Shown: positions 16,293 to 25,300 of the stretch, piece after piece | Position numbering within the stretch: the stretch's first letter is position 1 | Layout: each line of letters opens with the position of its first letter | Assembly: GCF_009729095.1 (NCBI RefSeq) | Contig: NZ_VTGX01000003.1 | Location: 248,001-312,000, forward strand | Direction of reading: 5' to 3' | From: Mycolicibacterium sp. CBMA 247 | Lineage (GTDB): Bacteria > Actinomycetota > Actinomycetes > Mycobacteriales > Mycobacteriaceae | Length of the DNA stretch: 64,000 bases | The notes under the pieces: generated by a model | Databases searched by the model: none | Told to the model about the DNA's origin: nothing | What the model saw: the letters and a program-made list of their open reading frames with translations, nothing else | Program-made: the position numbers and the translations under genes

Positions 16293-17261
16293 TCAACCCC
16301 AGAGATCGATGACCTGGGAGACGGGCCGGCCGGAAGCCAATGCGGCCATCAGCAAAACCCGGGCCTGCGCCGGACGCAGGCAACCGAACACCGCCGCGCC
16401 GGCCTCGACCAACTGCCGGCCGGGTCCGTACTGCGCGACGACCGGGCCGTCGGGAACCCGGGTCGACACCGCGACCACCACGCCGTCGCGGCAGTGCCTG
16501 CGCACCCCGTCGATCATCGCGGTCCCCGCATTGCCCGAGCCCACCGCCTGGACCACCACGGCCAGCGCCCCGGCGGCGACACAGGCGTCCAGCACTGTCG
16601 CATCGCCTCCCGGGTATGCGGCGACGATGTCGACCCGGGGGGCCGACGCCGCCGCCAGCTCGCCGAGAAACACCCGGTCCTTGGTAACGCCGATCTCACA
16701 TCCATCGTCGGCGATCGTTCCGAGGGCAGTTCCGGTGAAGGCGTTCAATTCGTCGGTGTGACGCTTGCGCAGGCCCCGCGGTTGCCAGACGGTGCCCGCG
16801 AAGCTGACCACCACGCCGAGATCGCGGGCCTGCGGGCTGGCCGCGACCGTGATCGCGTCACGCAGGTTGCCGGGTCCGTCAGCGTCGGGCGCGTCTGCGC
16901 TGCGTTGCGACCCGGTCAGCACCACGGGCACGTGCCCGTCGTAGGTCAGGTCCAGCCACAGCGCGGTTTCCTCCATGGTGTCGGTTCCGTGGGTGAGGAC
17001 GACACCGTCGGCCCGAGCGGCAGCGGCACGGACCGCGCCCGCGATCTCGTCCCAGTCGGGGGGTGTCAGGAGCGCGCTGTCCACCGCCATCGCGTCGACG
17101 ATGTCGACGTCAGCCTCGGTGGCCAGCCCGGCCGTCAGTTCGGCCCCGGTGCGTGTCGGGCGCCTGATTCCGGCATCATCGGTGCTGGTCGAGATGGTGC
17201 CGCCGGTGGTGATCACGACGATGCGCTTGGGCGGCTTCCCGGGCAGTTTCACTGGCACCAT
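16293..17261 (-). CDS. ansA: L-asparaginase
   Basis: Hydrolyses asparagine to aspartate and ammonia; 322 residues. Both catalytic threonine motifs are present: VVITTGGTIS near the N-terminus and VLTHGTDTMEETA near residue 85-95, with GSGNAG and SQVIDLWG later. I start at the ATG at 17261; a GTG directly before it (17264) is possible. The strand and the place next to dinB and lspA match M. tuberculosis ansA. No signal peptide is visible, so it is probably cytosolic. It is divergent from lspA with about 45 bases between starts. Confidence 0.92.
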   Translation of the reverse strand: MVPVKLPGKPPKRIVVITTGGTISTSTDDAGIRRPTRTGAELTAGLATEADVDIVDAMAVDSALLTPPDWDEIAGAVRAAAARADGVVLTHGTDTMEETALWLDLTYDGHVPVVLTGSQRSADAPDADGPGNLRDAITVAASPQARDLGVVVSFAGTVWQPRGLRKRHTDELNAFTGTALGTIADDGCEIGVTKDRVFLGELAAASAPRVDIVAAYPGGDATVLDACVAAGALAVVVQAVGSGNAGTAMIDGVRRHCRDGVVVAVSTRVPDGPVVAQYGPGRQLVEAGAAVFGCLRPAQARVLLMAALASGRPVSQVIDLWG

Positions 17262-17306
17262 CACGGTCCAGATTGTCCCGCATCGACTGTTTGGGATGAT
17301 GGGGGA

Positions 17307-18068
17307 GTGACTGATGAAACGTCAGGCCCGGTAGAGCCGGTGACCGACGCAACCGGGGATGCGAAATCGTCCCCTGTAACCGCTGCGCCGCCTCGGCGGC
17401 GACTGCGTCTGCTGCTCGCCGTCGCTGCAGTGGTGCTGTTCGTTGACGTGGTGACCAAGGTGCTCGCGGTGCGACTGCTGACGCCCGGCCAGCCGGTGTC
17501 GATCATCGGTGACACCGTCACGTGGACGCTCGTGCGCAACTCCGGTGCGGCGTTCTCGATGGCGACCGGATACACCTGGGTGCTGACGCTCATCGCCACC
17601 GTCGTGGTGATCGGAATCGTCTGGATGGGTCGCCGGCTGGTCTCTCCGTGGTGGGCGATCGGCCTCGGCATGATCCTGGGCGGTGCGACCGGAAACCTCA
17701 TCGACCGCTTCTTCCGCGCGCCCGGACCGCTGCGTGGCCATGTGGTGGACTTCTTCTCGGTCGGATGGTGGCCGGTGTTCAACGTGGCCGATCCGGCGGT
17801 GGTGGGCGGCGCGATCCTGTTGGTGGCGCTGTCCTTGTTCGGGTTTGACTTCGACACCGTCGGCCGGCGTCAGCCGGACGCGCAGACGACTGGGGTCGGC
17901 GCGCGTCAGGACGGCCCCTCGGACGGGGATGCGCCGTCGCAAACCGAACCGGCCGACGCCGCCGACGCTCAGGCCCCCGACGCTCAGGCCAAGGAGGCCG
18001 GTGACGCCGATCCGGTGACCTCATCCGACGAGTCGAGCTCGGTCGGCCGCCAGACCGAGACGTCATAG
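17307..18068 (+). CDS. lspA: Lipoprotein signal peptidase II
   Basis: Inner-membrane aspartyl protease that removes signal peptides of lipoproteins; 253 residues. Four membrane helices are visible between about residues 34 and 185. The catalytic aspartates are in GNLIDRFFR (Asp133) and FNVADPAV (Asp162), with the conserved VRNSGAAFSM loop. The GTG at 17307 is chosen because the longer frame is antisense to ansA. A 70-residue C-terminal tail rich in Asp, Ala and Gln (DAADAQAPDAQAKEAGDA) extends beyond the family core, longer than in most bacteria. Its stop overlaps the next start by one base (ATAGTG), indicating coupled translation. Confidence 0.93.
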   Translation: MTDETSGPVEPVTDATGDAKSSPVTAAPPRRRLRLLLAVAAVVLFVDVVTKVLAVRLLTPGQPVSIIGDTVTWTLVRNSGAAFSMATGYTWVLTLIATVVVIGIVWMGRRLVSPWWAIGLGMILGGATGNLIDRFFRAPGPLRGHVVDFFSVGWWPVFNVADPAVVGGAILLVALSLFGFDFDTVGRRQPDAQTTGVGARQDGPSDGDAPSQTEPADAADAQAPDAQAKEAGDADPVTSSDESSSVGRQTETS

Positions 18069-18991
18069 TGACGACTCGGTCGATGCCGGTGCCGGAGGGC
18101 CTGGCGGGAATGCGAGTCGACGCCGGGCTGGCCCGGCTGCTCGGGCTGTCGCGTACTGCCGTGGCAACCCTGGCCGAGGACGGCGGTGTGGATATCGATG
18201 GGGCGCCGGCAGCGAAGTCCGACAAACTCGTCGCCGGGGCCTGGCTGGAGGTCCGGCTGCCGGAGGCTCCGGCACCCGTCGAGAACACCCCGGTCGACAT
18301 CGAGGGCATGGGAATCCTCTACTCCGATGACGACATCGTCGCGGTGGACAAGCCGCCGGGGGTGGCCGCGCATGCCACGGTCGGCTGGCATGGTCCTACC
18401 GTGCTTGGTGGGCTGGCCGCCGCCGGGTTCCGGATCAGCACGTCGGGTATCCACGAACGGCAGGGCATCGTGCACCGGCTCGATGTCGGCACATCCGGTG
18501 TCATGGTGGTGGCACTGTCCGAGCGGGCGTACACGGTGCTCAAGCGGGCGTTCAAGCAGCGCACCGTGGACAAGCGGTACCACGCGCTGGTGCAGGGGCA
18601 CCCCGATCCGTCGAGCGGAACCATCGATGCACCGATCGGGCGGCACCGGGGCAACGACTGGAAGTTCGCGGTCGTCGAGGGCGGTCGGCACAGCATCACC
18701 CATTACGACACCGTTGAGGCATTCCAGGCCGCCAGCCTGCTCGACATCGAGTTGGAGACCGGCCGGACCCATCAGATCCGCGTGCACTTCGCTGCGCTGC
18801 ACCACCCGTGTTGCGGCGACATGACCTACGGTGCCGATCCCACCTTGGCGAAAAAGCTTGGGCTGGAACGCCAATGGCTGCATGCCCGGTCGCTTGCCTT
18901 CGCCCATCCGGCCGACGGCCGGCGCATCGAAATCACCAGCCCGTACCCGGCTGACCTGCAGGCCGCCCTCGACGTTCTGCGCCGCCACTAG
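18068..18991 (+). CDS. RluA/RluD-family pseudouridine synthase
   Basis: Converts uridines to pseudouridine in rRNA or tRNA; 307 residues. An S4-type N-terminal domain (residues about 15-80: LARLLGLSRTAVATLAEDGG) precedes the catalytic domain with HRLDVGTSG, whose Asp139 is the catalytic residue, and ETGRTHQIRVH. The GTG start shares a base with the lspA stop. lspA followed by a RluA-family gene is a widely conserved pair. Target sites (23S rRNA by RluD analogy) are not shown by sequence. Confidence 0.9.
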   Translation: MTTRSMPVPEGLAGMRVDAGLARLLGLSRTAVATLAEDGGVDIDGAPAAKSDKLVAGAWLEVRLPEAPAPVENTPVDIEGMGILYSDDDIVAVDKPPGVAAHATVGWHGPTVLGGLAAAGFRISTSGIHERQGIVHRLDVGTSGVMVVALSERAYTVLKRAFKQRTVDKRYHALVQGHPDPSSGTIDAPIGRHRGNDWKFAVVEGGRHSITHYDTVEAFQAASLLDIELETGRTHQIRVHFAALHHPCCGDMTYGADPTLAKKLGLERQWLHARSLAFAHPADGRRIEITSPYPADLQAALDVLRRH

Positions 18992-18993
18992 TT

Positions 18994-19932
18994 GTGGCAC
19001 CTCAGAAGCGAACCGGCCTGGGGCGCTCCGGGGTGCTGTACGGAGCGGGTGCCTACATCTGGTGGGGGTTGTGCCCCGGCTTCTTCCTGCTGTTGCTCCC
19101 CGCGGGTGCGCCAGAAGTGCTGGCCCACCGCATCGTGTGGAGCGCGTTGTTCCTGCTGCTGGTGCTGGCGCTGGCCCGACGACTCGGTGATCTGCGCCGG
19201 TTGACGCTGCGGACCTGGCTGCAACTGCTGGCGGCCGCCGTTTTGATCTCGCTCAACTGGGGGACCTACATCTACGCCGTGACGACCGGACACGTCGTTG
19301 ATGCGGCCCTCGGATACTTCATCAACCCCCTGGTGAGCGTGCTGCTGGGCGTGCTGGTGTTCCGCGAGCGGATCAACCGATGGCAGGCGGTCGCGCTGGC
19401 GCTCGCGCTCATCGCGGTGGTGATTCTGACTGTCCAGGTGGGCGCACCGCCTTACGTTGCGGTCATCCTTGCCCTCTCCTTCGGGGTGTACGGATTGGTC
19501 AAAAAGGTGGTGCAGGCCGACCCGCGGGTGAGCGTGGCCGTCGAAACCCTGATCGCGCTGCCGTTGGCGGCCGGCTATGTGATCGCTTTGGAGGTACTGG
19601 GCCGGGGAAACTTCCTCAACCATGGCCCCTGGCACGCGGTGCTGTTGCTGCTGGCCGGTCCAGTCACCGCGGTGCCGTTGCTGTTGTTTGCCGCGGCCGC
19701 GCAGCGACTTCCGATGGTGACGCTGGGCCTGCTGTTCTATCTCAACCCGGCACTACAGATGGCGTGGGGTGTGTTCATCGGCCATGAGCCGATGCCGCCG
19801 GTCCGGTGGATCGGGTTCGCCCTGATCTGGGTGGCGCTGGTGATCATGACCGTCGGTGCGCTCAGCAGAAAACCACCCGAACTGCTGGACGATTTTGTCG
19901 ATCAGGTCGAACCGGAATCGTCATCTCGGTGA
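18994..19932 (+). CDS. rarD: EamA/RarD family permease
   Basis: A ten-helix membrane protein of 312 residues. It opens YGAGAYIWWGLCPGFFLLL, typical of RarD, with LISLNWGTYIYAVTTGHV in the third-fourth helix and GLLFYLNPALQMAWGVFIG in the second EamA half. Family members move small metabolites; the RarD substrate is not established. The GTG start lies two bases after the previous stop, so it is probably the third gene of the lspA operon. The C-terminus is acidic (DDFVDQVEPESSSR). Confidence 0.85.
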   Translation: MAPQKRTGLGRSGVLYGAGAYIWWGLCPGFFLLLLPAGAPEVLAHRIVWSALFLLLVLALARRLGDLRRLTLRTWLQLLAAAVLISLNWGTYIYAVTTGHVVDAALGYFINPLVSVLLGVLVFRERINRWQAVALALALIAVVILTVQVGAPPYVAVILALSFGVYGLVKKVVQADPRVSVAVETLIALPLAAGYVIALEVLGRGNFLNHGPWHAVLLLLAGPVTAVPLLLFAAAAQRLPMVTLGLLFYLNPALQMAWGVFIGHEPMPPVRWIGFALIWVALVIMTVGALSRKPPELLDDFVDQVEPESSSR

Positions 19933-19961
19933 CAGGCTGAAATCGACACCGGGAGGACACC

Positions 19962-20339
19962 ATGCAGTACTGCCTACTGATGCACTACCAGGAGGGACCC
20001 GAAGCGGGTCTCAGCGAAGAGGACATGGAATCGGGCCGGGCTGCGTTCGCCCGTTATGCCGACGAACTGGACGACGCGGGCGTGCTCATCGGCACCCAGG
20101 TACTTCAATCGGCTTCGGCGACAACGACGTACACCGCACGCACCGGCTCCGCTGAGATCCAGGACGGCCCGTTCGCCGACACCAGGGAACGGTTGGGCGG
20201 CGTCTTCGTCATCGACGTGCCCGACCTGGACGCGGCACTCGGCTGGGCCGCGAAGTGTCCCGCAGCGGCCTGGGGTTCGATCGAGATCAGACCCGTTGCC
20301 GTGACCTATCGTCATGGTCAGGGCTGGTACACACCCTGA
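19962..20339 (+). CDS. YciI-like DGPF-domain protein
   Basis: A 125-residue protein with the DGPF signature (EIQDGPFADTRERLGGVF) and the opening MQYCLLMHYQEG of the YCII fold. A strong GGGAGG lies six bases before the ATG. DGPF proteins are regularly encoded beside ECF42 sigma factors, and the next gene is such a sigma factor. The biochemical role of DGPF proteins is not settled. Confidence 0.88.
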   Translation: MQYCLLMHYQEGPEAGLSEEDMESGRAAFARYADELDDAGVLIGTQVLQSASATTTYTARTGSAEIQDGPFADTRERLGGVFVIDVPDLDAALGWAAKCPAAAWGSIEIRPVAVTYRHGQGWYTP

Positions 20340-21592
20340 ACGCGGCGGTAGCGGCGCTGCTCGCGCAGGTGGCCGGCCAATCCTATGGCCGCCTGCTCGC
20401 GGTGCTGGCCGCACCGGGCCTGGACATCGCGGCCGCCGAGGATGCCTTGGCCGACGCGATGGAACGCGCACTGCAGCGCTGGCCGTGCGACGGCATCCCC
20501 GACAACCCCGAGGCATGGCTGTTGACCGTGGCACGCAATCGACTGCGTGACCTCTGGAAATCGCCGACCTACCGGCTGACCGGGCCTTGGCCCGAGGGCC
20601 AGGAAGTGATGGCGGGTCCGGTAGGCGACATTGCGGAGGTCCCCGACCGTCGCCTTGAGCTGATGCTGGTGTGTGCGCACCCCGCGATCTCCGCCGAGAT
20701 TCGCACCCCGTTGATGCTGCAGACGGTCCTGGGGGTGGACTCGGCTGTCATCGCTGCCGCGTTCGCCGTCACCCCGGCGGCCATGGCGCAGCGGCTGGTG
20801 CGGGCCAAGAGGCGCATTCGCGACGCGGGGATCCCGTTCGTCCTGCCCGAGCGCGCCGATCTGGCTGAGCGCCTGCCCGCGGTGCTCGAGGCGGTCTACG
20901 GCGCATACGCGATCGATTGGCAGGAGGTGCCGCAGGGGGCAGCCATCGAAACGTTGTCGTCGGAGGCCCTGCACCTGGCCATGGTCCTGGTTGAGGTGCT
21001 GCCCGACGAGCCGGAGGTACTGGGGTTGGCCGCGCTGATGTATCTGTGTGAGGCGCGCCGCCCGGCGCGCTGCGGCCCGCACGGCAACTTCATTCCACTC
21101 GACGCGCAGAACCGGGCGTGCTGGGACGCCGAGCTGTACGGCCGCGGGGAACGATTGCTGCGTCGCGCCCACCGCTACGGGCGCCCCGGCCGGTTCCAGT
21201 ACGAGGCCGCGCTCCAGTCCGCCCACTGCGCCGGAACCGTCGATCGCCATGCGTTGCGCAAGCTGTACCGCGCGCTGATGCGGGTAGGGCCCTCACTGGG
21301 CGCGGCGGTGGCGCTGGCCGCGCTGGACGGCGAAATCGATGGTCCCGACGCGGGATTGCGTGCATTGGACGCGATCTCCGGCCGGTCGACCGAAAGATTC
21401 CAGCCGGCCTGGGTCACCCGCGGCTACTTGTTGGCCGCGGCGGGGCGGGCCAATGAGGCGGCGGCCGCGTACCGCCGCGCGATCGGGTTGACCGCCGAGA
21501 AATCGGTGCAGGCCTATCTGGCCGCACGCGTAGAGGCACTGACACCGCCCGGGCAGGGGACACCGGGATGGCCTGAGCTTGGGGGCAATTGA
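20255..21592 (+). CDS. ECF42-type sigma factor with DUF6596/TPR-like C-terminus
   Basis: An extracytoplasmic-function sigma factor of up to 445 residues. Region 2 is SYGRLLAVLA...AEDALADAMERALQRWP with NPEAWLLTVARNRLRDLW. Region 4 is LMLQTVLGVDSAVIAAAFAV followed by AMAQRLVRAKRRIRDAG. A long helical C-terminal extension (about residues 215-445) with repeated Ala/Leu helices is typical of ECF42, which lacks an anti-sigma partner and pairs with DGPF proteins. The start is uncertain: GTG 20255 overlaps the YciI gene by 85 bases, while GTG 20369 would cut conserved region 2 residues. Neither has a clear Shine-Dalgarno site. Confidence 0.82.
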   Translation: MSRSGLGFDRDQTRCRDLSSWSGLVHTLNAAVAALLAQVAGQSYGRLLAVLAAPGLDIAAAEDALADAMERALQRWPCDGIPDNPEAWLLTVARNRLRDLWKSPTYRLTGPWPEGQEVMAGPVGDIAEVPDRRLELMLVCAHPAISAEIRTPLMLQTVLGVDSAVIAAAFAVTPAAMAQRLVRAKRRIRDAGIPFVLPERADLAERLPAVLEAVYGAYAIDWQEVPQGAAIETLSSEALHLAMVLVEVLPDEPEVLGLAALMYLCEARRPARCGPHGNFIPLDAQNRACWDAELYGRGERLLRRAHRYGRPGRFQYEAALQSAHCAGTVDRHALRKLYRALMRVGPSLGAAVALAALDGEIDGPDAGLRALDAISGRSTERFQPAWVTRGYLLAAAGRANEAAAAYRRAIGLTAEKSVQAYLAARVEALTPPGQGTPGWPELGGN

Positions 21593-21594
21593 CC

Positions 21595-21611
21595 CCGGTG
21601 GTATACGCCAC
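21595..21611. repeat. Inverted repeat GGTGG-TATACG-CCACC
   Basis: Arms of five bases flank TATACG directly after the sigma factor stop. There is no U tract after it. It may be a weak transcription end or an operator of the following TetR gene. Confidence 0.3.
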
Positions 21612-21664
21612 CCCTCGGCAAGATATTTGCGATAGGGTCTTTTGACCTCAATATAGCAATGCCA

Positions 21665-21670
21665 TAGGGT
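21665..21670 (+). promoter_or_regulatory. -10 box (TAGGGT) of the TetR gene
   Basis: TAGGGT lies seven bases before the ATG at 21678, fitting a leaderless start. The 60 bases upstream are unusually AT-rich for this window and include GGTC-TTTT-GACC near 21637-21648, a possible operator core. Confidence 0.5.
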
Positions 21671-21677
21671 TTGCTCG

Positions 21678-22325
21678 ATGACTCCCGGTAGCGGACCTCG
21701 AGCTGGCCGTCGAGGGCCGGGCCGGCCAGTTGGCGCCGATGCTGCGCAAACTCGCGAGCGCATCGTGCGAGCGGGTTACGAAGTCATCAACGAGTACGGT
21801 TACGCCGCGACGACCTTCCAGGAGATCGCCAAGCGCACAGGTCTGAGCCGTCCCACGCTGAACTACTACTTCTCCAGTCGTGAGGATCTCTACCGCGCAC
21901 TGCTCGAGCAGGCCCACGAGGTCGTCATTGCGTGCATTGAGGTGGCGAATCAACATGATGGAACGTTGGATCGACTGCGCGCGTACATCGATGCCGTGGT
22001 GGCGGTGTGGCAACGGGACCGTGCGTTGGTCGGGTTTCTGGTCAACGCCAGGCTGGAGGCGTACCGCAACCCCGGCCTGCCCGCCGCCACCGTCGCCGCC
22101 ACCCGCGGATTCCTCGGGGAGGTGATCACCGAGGCGGTCGTCCGGCGCGAACTCGCGCCGCACACCGAGCCGGCAGCCTTGGTCGAGTTGCTCCACGCGA
22201 TGTTGTGGGGAATGGGTGCCTACACCGGTTGGCAGCGCCGCGCCGTCGACCTCCCGGGGCTTGCTAAGCAACTCAACGTGGTGCTCGAAAATGGGTTGCT
22301 GGCCGTCGCCGAACGTGATCTCTGA
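21678..22325 (+). CDS. TetR-family transcriptional regulator
   Basis: A 215-residue repressor. The N-terminal HTH is TTFQEIAKRTGLSRPTLNYYFSSREDLYRALL, preceded by a basic Gly/Pro tail (GRRGPGRPVG). The C-terminal ligand domain is helical with LVEFLLHA-type packing (ALVELLHAMLWGMGAY). The start is supported by a leaderless -10 box. It lies 69 bases before dnaE1 and on the same strand, but dnaE1 has its own -10 box. Target and ligand are unknown. Confidence 0.85.
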   Translation: MTPGSGPRAGRRGPGRPVGADAAQTRERIVRAGYEVINEYGYAATTFQEIAKRTGLSRPTLNYYFSSREDLYRALLEQAHEVVIACIEVANQHDGTLDRLRAYIDAVVAVWQRDRALVGFLVNARLEAYRNPGLPAATVAATRGFLGEVITEAVVRRELAPHTEPAALVELLHAMLWGMGAYTGWQRRAVDLPGLAKQLNVVLENGLLAVAERDL

Positions 22326-22379
22326 CTTGCTGGCAAAGACACGCCTCGCGACACGCGCGGCGGTGTCGGTGGTGCGCAA

Positions 22380-22385
22380 TAGACT
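22380..22385 (+). promoter_or_regulatory. -10 box (TAGACT) of dnaE1
   Basis: TAGACT ends nine bases before the ATG at 22395, with no Shine-Dalgarno site between, which suggests a leaderless or nearly leaderless dnaE1 transcript. Confidence 0.45.
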
Positions 22386-22394
22386 GGCACACCT

Positions 22395-25300
22395 ATGAGC
22401 GGTTCATCCTCGCGGTCCTTCGTACACCTGCACAACCACACCGAGTACTCGATGCTGGACGGTGCCGCGAAGGTCGCGCCGATGATCGCGGAGGCGCAAC
22501 GGCTGGAAATGCCCGCCATCGGCATGACCGACCACGGAAACATGTTCGGCGCCAGCGAGTTCTACAACTCGGCGACCAAGGCCGGGATCAAACCGATCAT
22601 CGGCATCGAGGCGTACATCGCGCCGGCTTCTCGGTTCGAGACCAAGCGTGTCCAGTGGGGCGATCCGAGCCAGAAGGGTGACGACGTCTCGGGTAGCGGC
22701 GCCTACACCCACATGACGATGGTCGCGGAGAACGCGACCGGGCTGCGCAACCTGTTCAAGCTATCGTCGCGGGCCTCTTTCGAGGGGCAACTCGGCAAGT
22801 GGTCGCGCATGGATGCCGAGATCATCGCTGAGCACGCCGCGGGCATCATCGCGACCACCGGATGCCCCTCCGGGGAGGTGCAGACGCGGCTTCGGCTCGG
22901 CCATGAGCGCGAGGCGTTGGAAGCAGCCGCGAAATGGCGGGACATCTTCGGGCCGGACAACTTCTTCCTTGAGCTGATGGACCACGGCATCGAGATCGAG
23001 CGCCGGGTGCGCGAAGGACTGCTCGAGGTCGGCAAGAAGCTCGGCATTCCGCCACTGGCAACCAATGACTGCCACTACGTCACCCGCGAGGCATCGCACA
23101 GCCACGAGGCGTTGTTGTGCGTGCAAACCGGCAAGACCCTGTCGGACCCGGCCCGGTTCAAGTTCGACGGTGACGGTTACTACCTGAAGTCGGCCGCCGA
23201 TATGCGTGCCCTCTGGGATCCGATGGTGCCCGGGGCCTGCGACTCGACCCTGCTCATAGCCGAACGGGTGCAGCCCTATACCGATGTGTGGACCCCGACC
23301 GACCGGATGCCGGTCTTCCCGGTTCCCGACGGTCACGACCAGGGGTCCTGGCTGACCCATGAGGTGACGGCCGGGTTGCAGCGGCGGTTCCGGGGCGCTG
23401 CCGTCCCCGCGGAGTACACCGAGCGCGCCACCTACGAGATCAAGGTCATCTGCGAGAAGGGCTTTCCGGCCTACTTCCTGATCGTGGCCGACCTGATCAA
23501 CTACGCCCGCTCGGTCGATATCCGGGTGGGCCCGGGCCGTGGATCGGCCGCCGGTTCGCTGGTGGCCTATGCGATGGGTATCACCAACATCGATCCCATC
23601 CCGCACGGTCTGCTGTTCGAGCGCTTCCTCAACCCGGAACGCCCGTCGGCCCCCGATATCGACATCGACTTCGACGACCGCCGCCGCGGCGAGATGCTGC
23701 GGTATGCGGCCAACAAGTGGGGCAGCGACCGGGTCGCGCAGGTCATCACCTTCGGTACGATTAAAACCAAAGCGGCACTGAAGGATTCGGCTCGCGTCAA
23801 CTACGGCCAGCCCGGCTTTGCAATCGCCGACCGGATCACCAAGGCGCTTCCGCCGCCGATCATGGCCAAGGACATCCCGCTGTCGGGCATCACCGATCCG
23901 AACCACGAGCGGTACAAGGAAGCCGCCGAGGTCCGCGGGCTGATCGACACCGATCCGGATGTCCGCAAGATCTACGAGACCGCACGCGGGCTGGAGGGCC
24001 TGGTCCGTAACGCGGGCGTGCACGCCTGCGCGGTGATCATGAGCTCCGAACCCCTCATCGACGCCATCCCGCTGTGGAAGCGCCCGCAGGACGGCGCGGT
24101 CATCACCGGCTGGGACTACCCGTCGTGCGAGGCCATCGGCCTGTTGAAGATGGACTTCCTGGGCCTGCGCAACCTGACCATCATCGGCGACTGCCTGGAG
24201 AACATCAAAGCCAACCGGGGCGTCGACCTGGACCTGGACGATCTGGAACTCGACGACCCGAAGGCCTACGAGCTCCTCAGCCGTGGCGACACCCTAGGGG
24301 TGTTCCAGCTCGACGGCAGCGCCATGCGTGACCTGCTGCGCCGCATGCAGCCAACCGGTTTCAACGACATCGTGGCGGTGCTCGCGCTGTACCGGCCGGG
24401 CCCGATGGGCATGAACGCCCACAACGATTACGCCGACCGTAAGAACGGCCGTCAGGCGATCAAACCGATCCATCCCGAGCTCGAGGAACCGCTCAAGGAC
24501 ATCCTGTCCGAGACCTACGGCCTGATCGTCTACCAAGAGCAGATCATGTTCATCGCGCAGAAGGTCGCCTCCTACACCATGGGTAAGGCCGATGCGCTCC
24601 GGAAAGCCATGGGTAAGAAGAAGCTCGAAGTGCTGGAGGCCGAGTACAAGGGCTTCTACGAGGGCATGACAGCCAACGGGTTCTCCGAGGGCGCGGTGAA
24701 AGCCCTGTGGGACACCATCCTTCCTTTCGCCGGGTACGCGTTCAACAAATCGCACGCGGCCGGCTATGGCCTGGTGTCGTACTGGACGGCATACCTGAAG
24801 GCGAACTATCCCGCCGAATACATGGCGGGCCTGCTCACCTCGGTGGGGGACGACAAGGACAAGGCCGCGGTCTACCTCGCCGACTGCCGCCGCCTCGGCA
24901 TCACAGTGCTCCCGCCCGACGTCAACGAGTCGGTGCAGAACTTCGCCTCTGTCGGTGACGACATCCGGTTCGGCATGGGTGCGATCCGCAACGTCGGCGC
25001 GAATGTCGTTGCCTCACTGATCAATACCCGCACCGAGAAGGGCAAGTACTCCGACTTCTCTGACTACCTCAACAAGATCGACATCGCCGCTTGCAACAAG
25101 AAGGTCACCGAATCATTGGTGAAGGCGGGCGCGTTCGATTCGCTCGGCCATCCGCGTAAAGGCCTGTTCCTGGTCCACACCGACGCGGTCGATTCGGTGC
25201 TCGGCACCAAGAAGGCCGAGGCGATGGGGCAGTTCGACCTGTTCGGTGGGGGCGATGGGGCCGATGCCGACGCCGGGGACTCTGCGTTCACCATCAAGGT

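Noticed and set aside
16494..17306. A long upstream extension of lspA
   Set aside because: The extension is antisense to ansA and carries no signal; GTG 17307 gives a normal LspA N-terminus.
21595..21611. Terminator after the sigma factor gene
   Set aside because: The hairpin arms are only five bases and no T tract follows, so it is recorded as a repeat instead.
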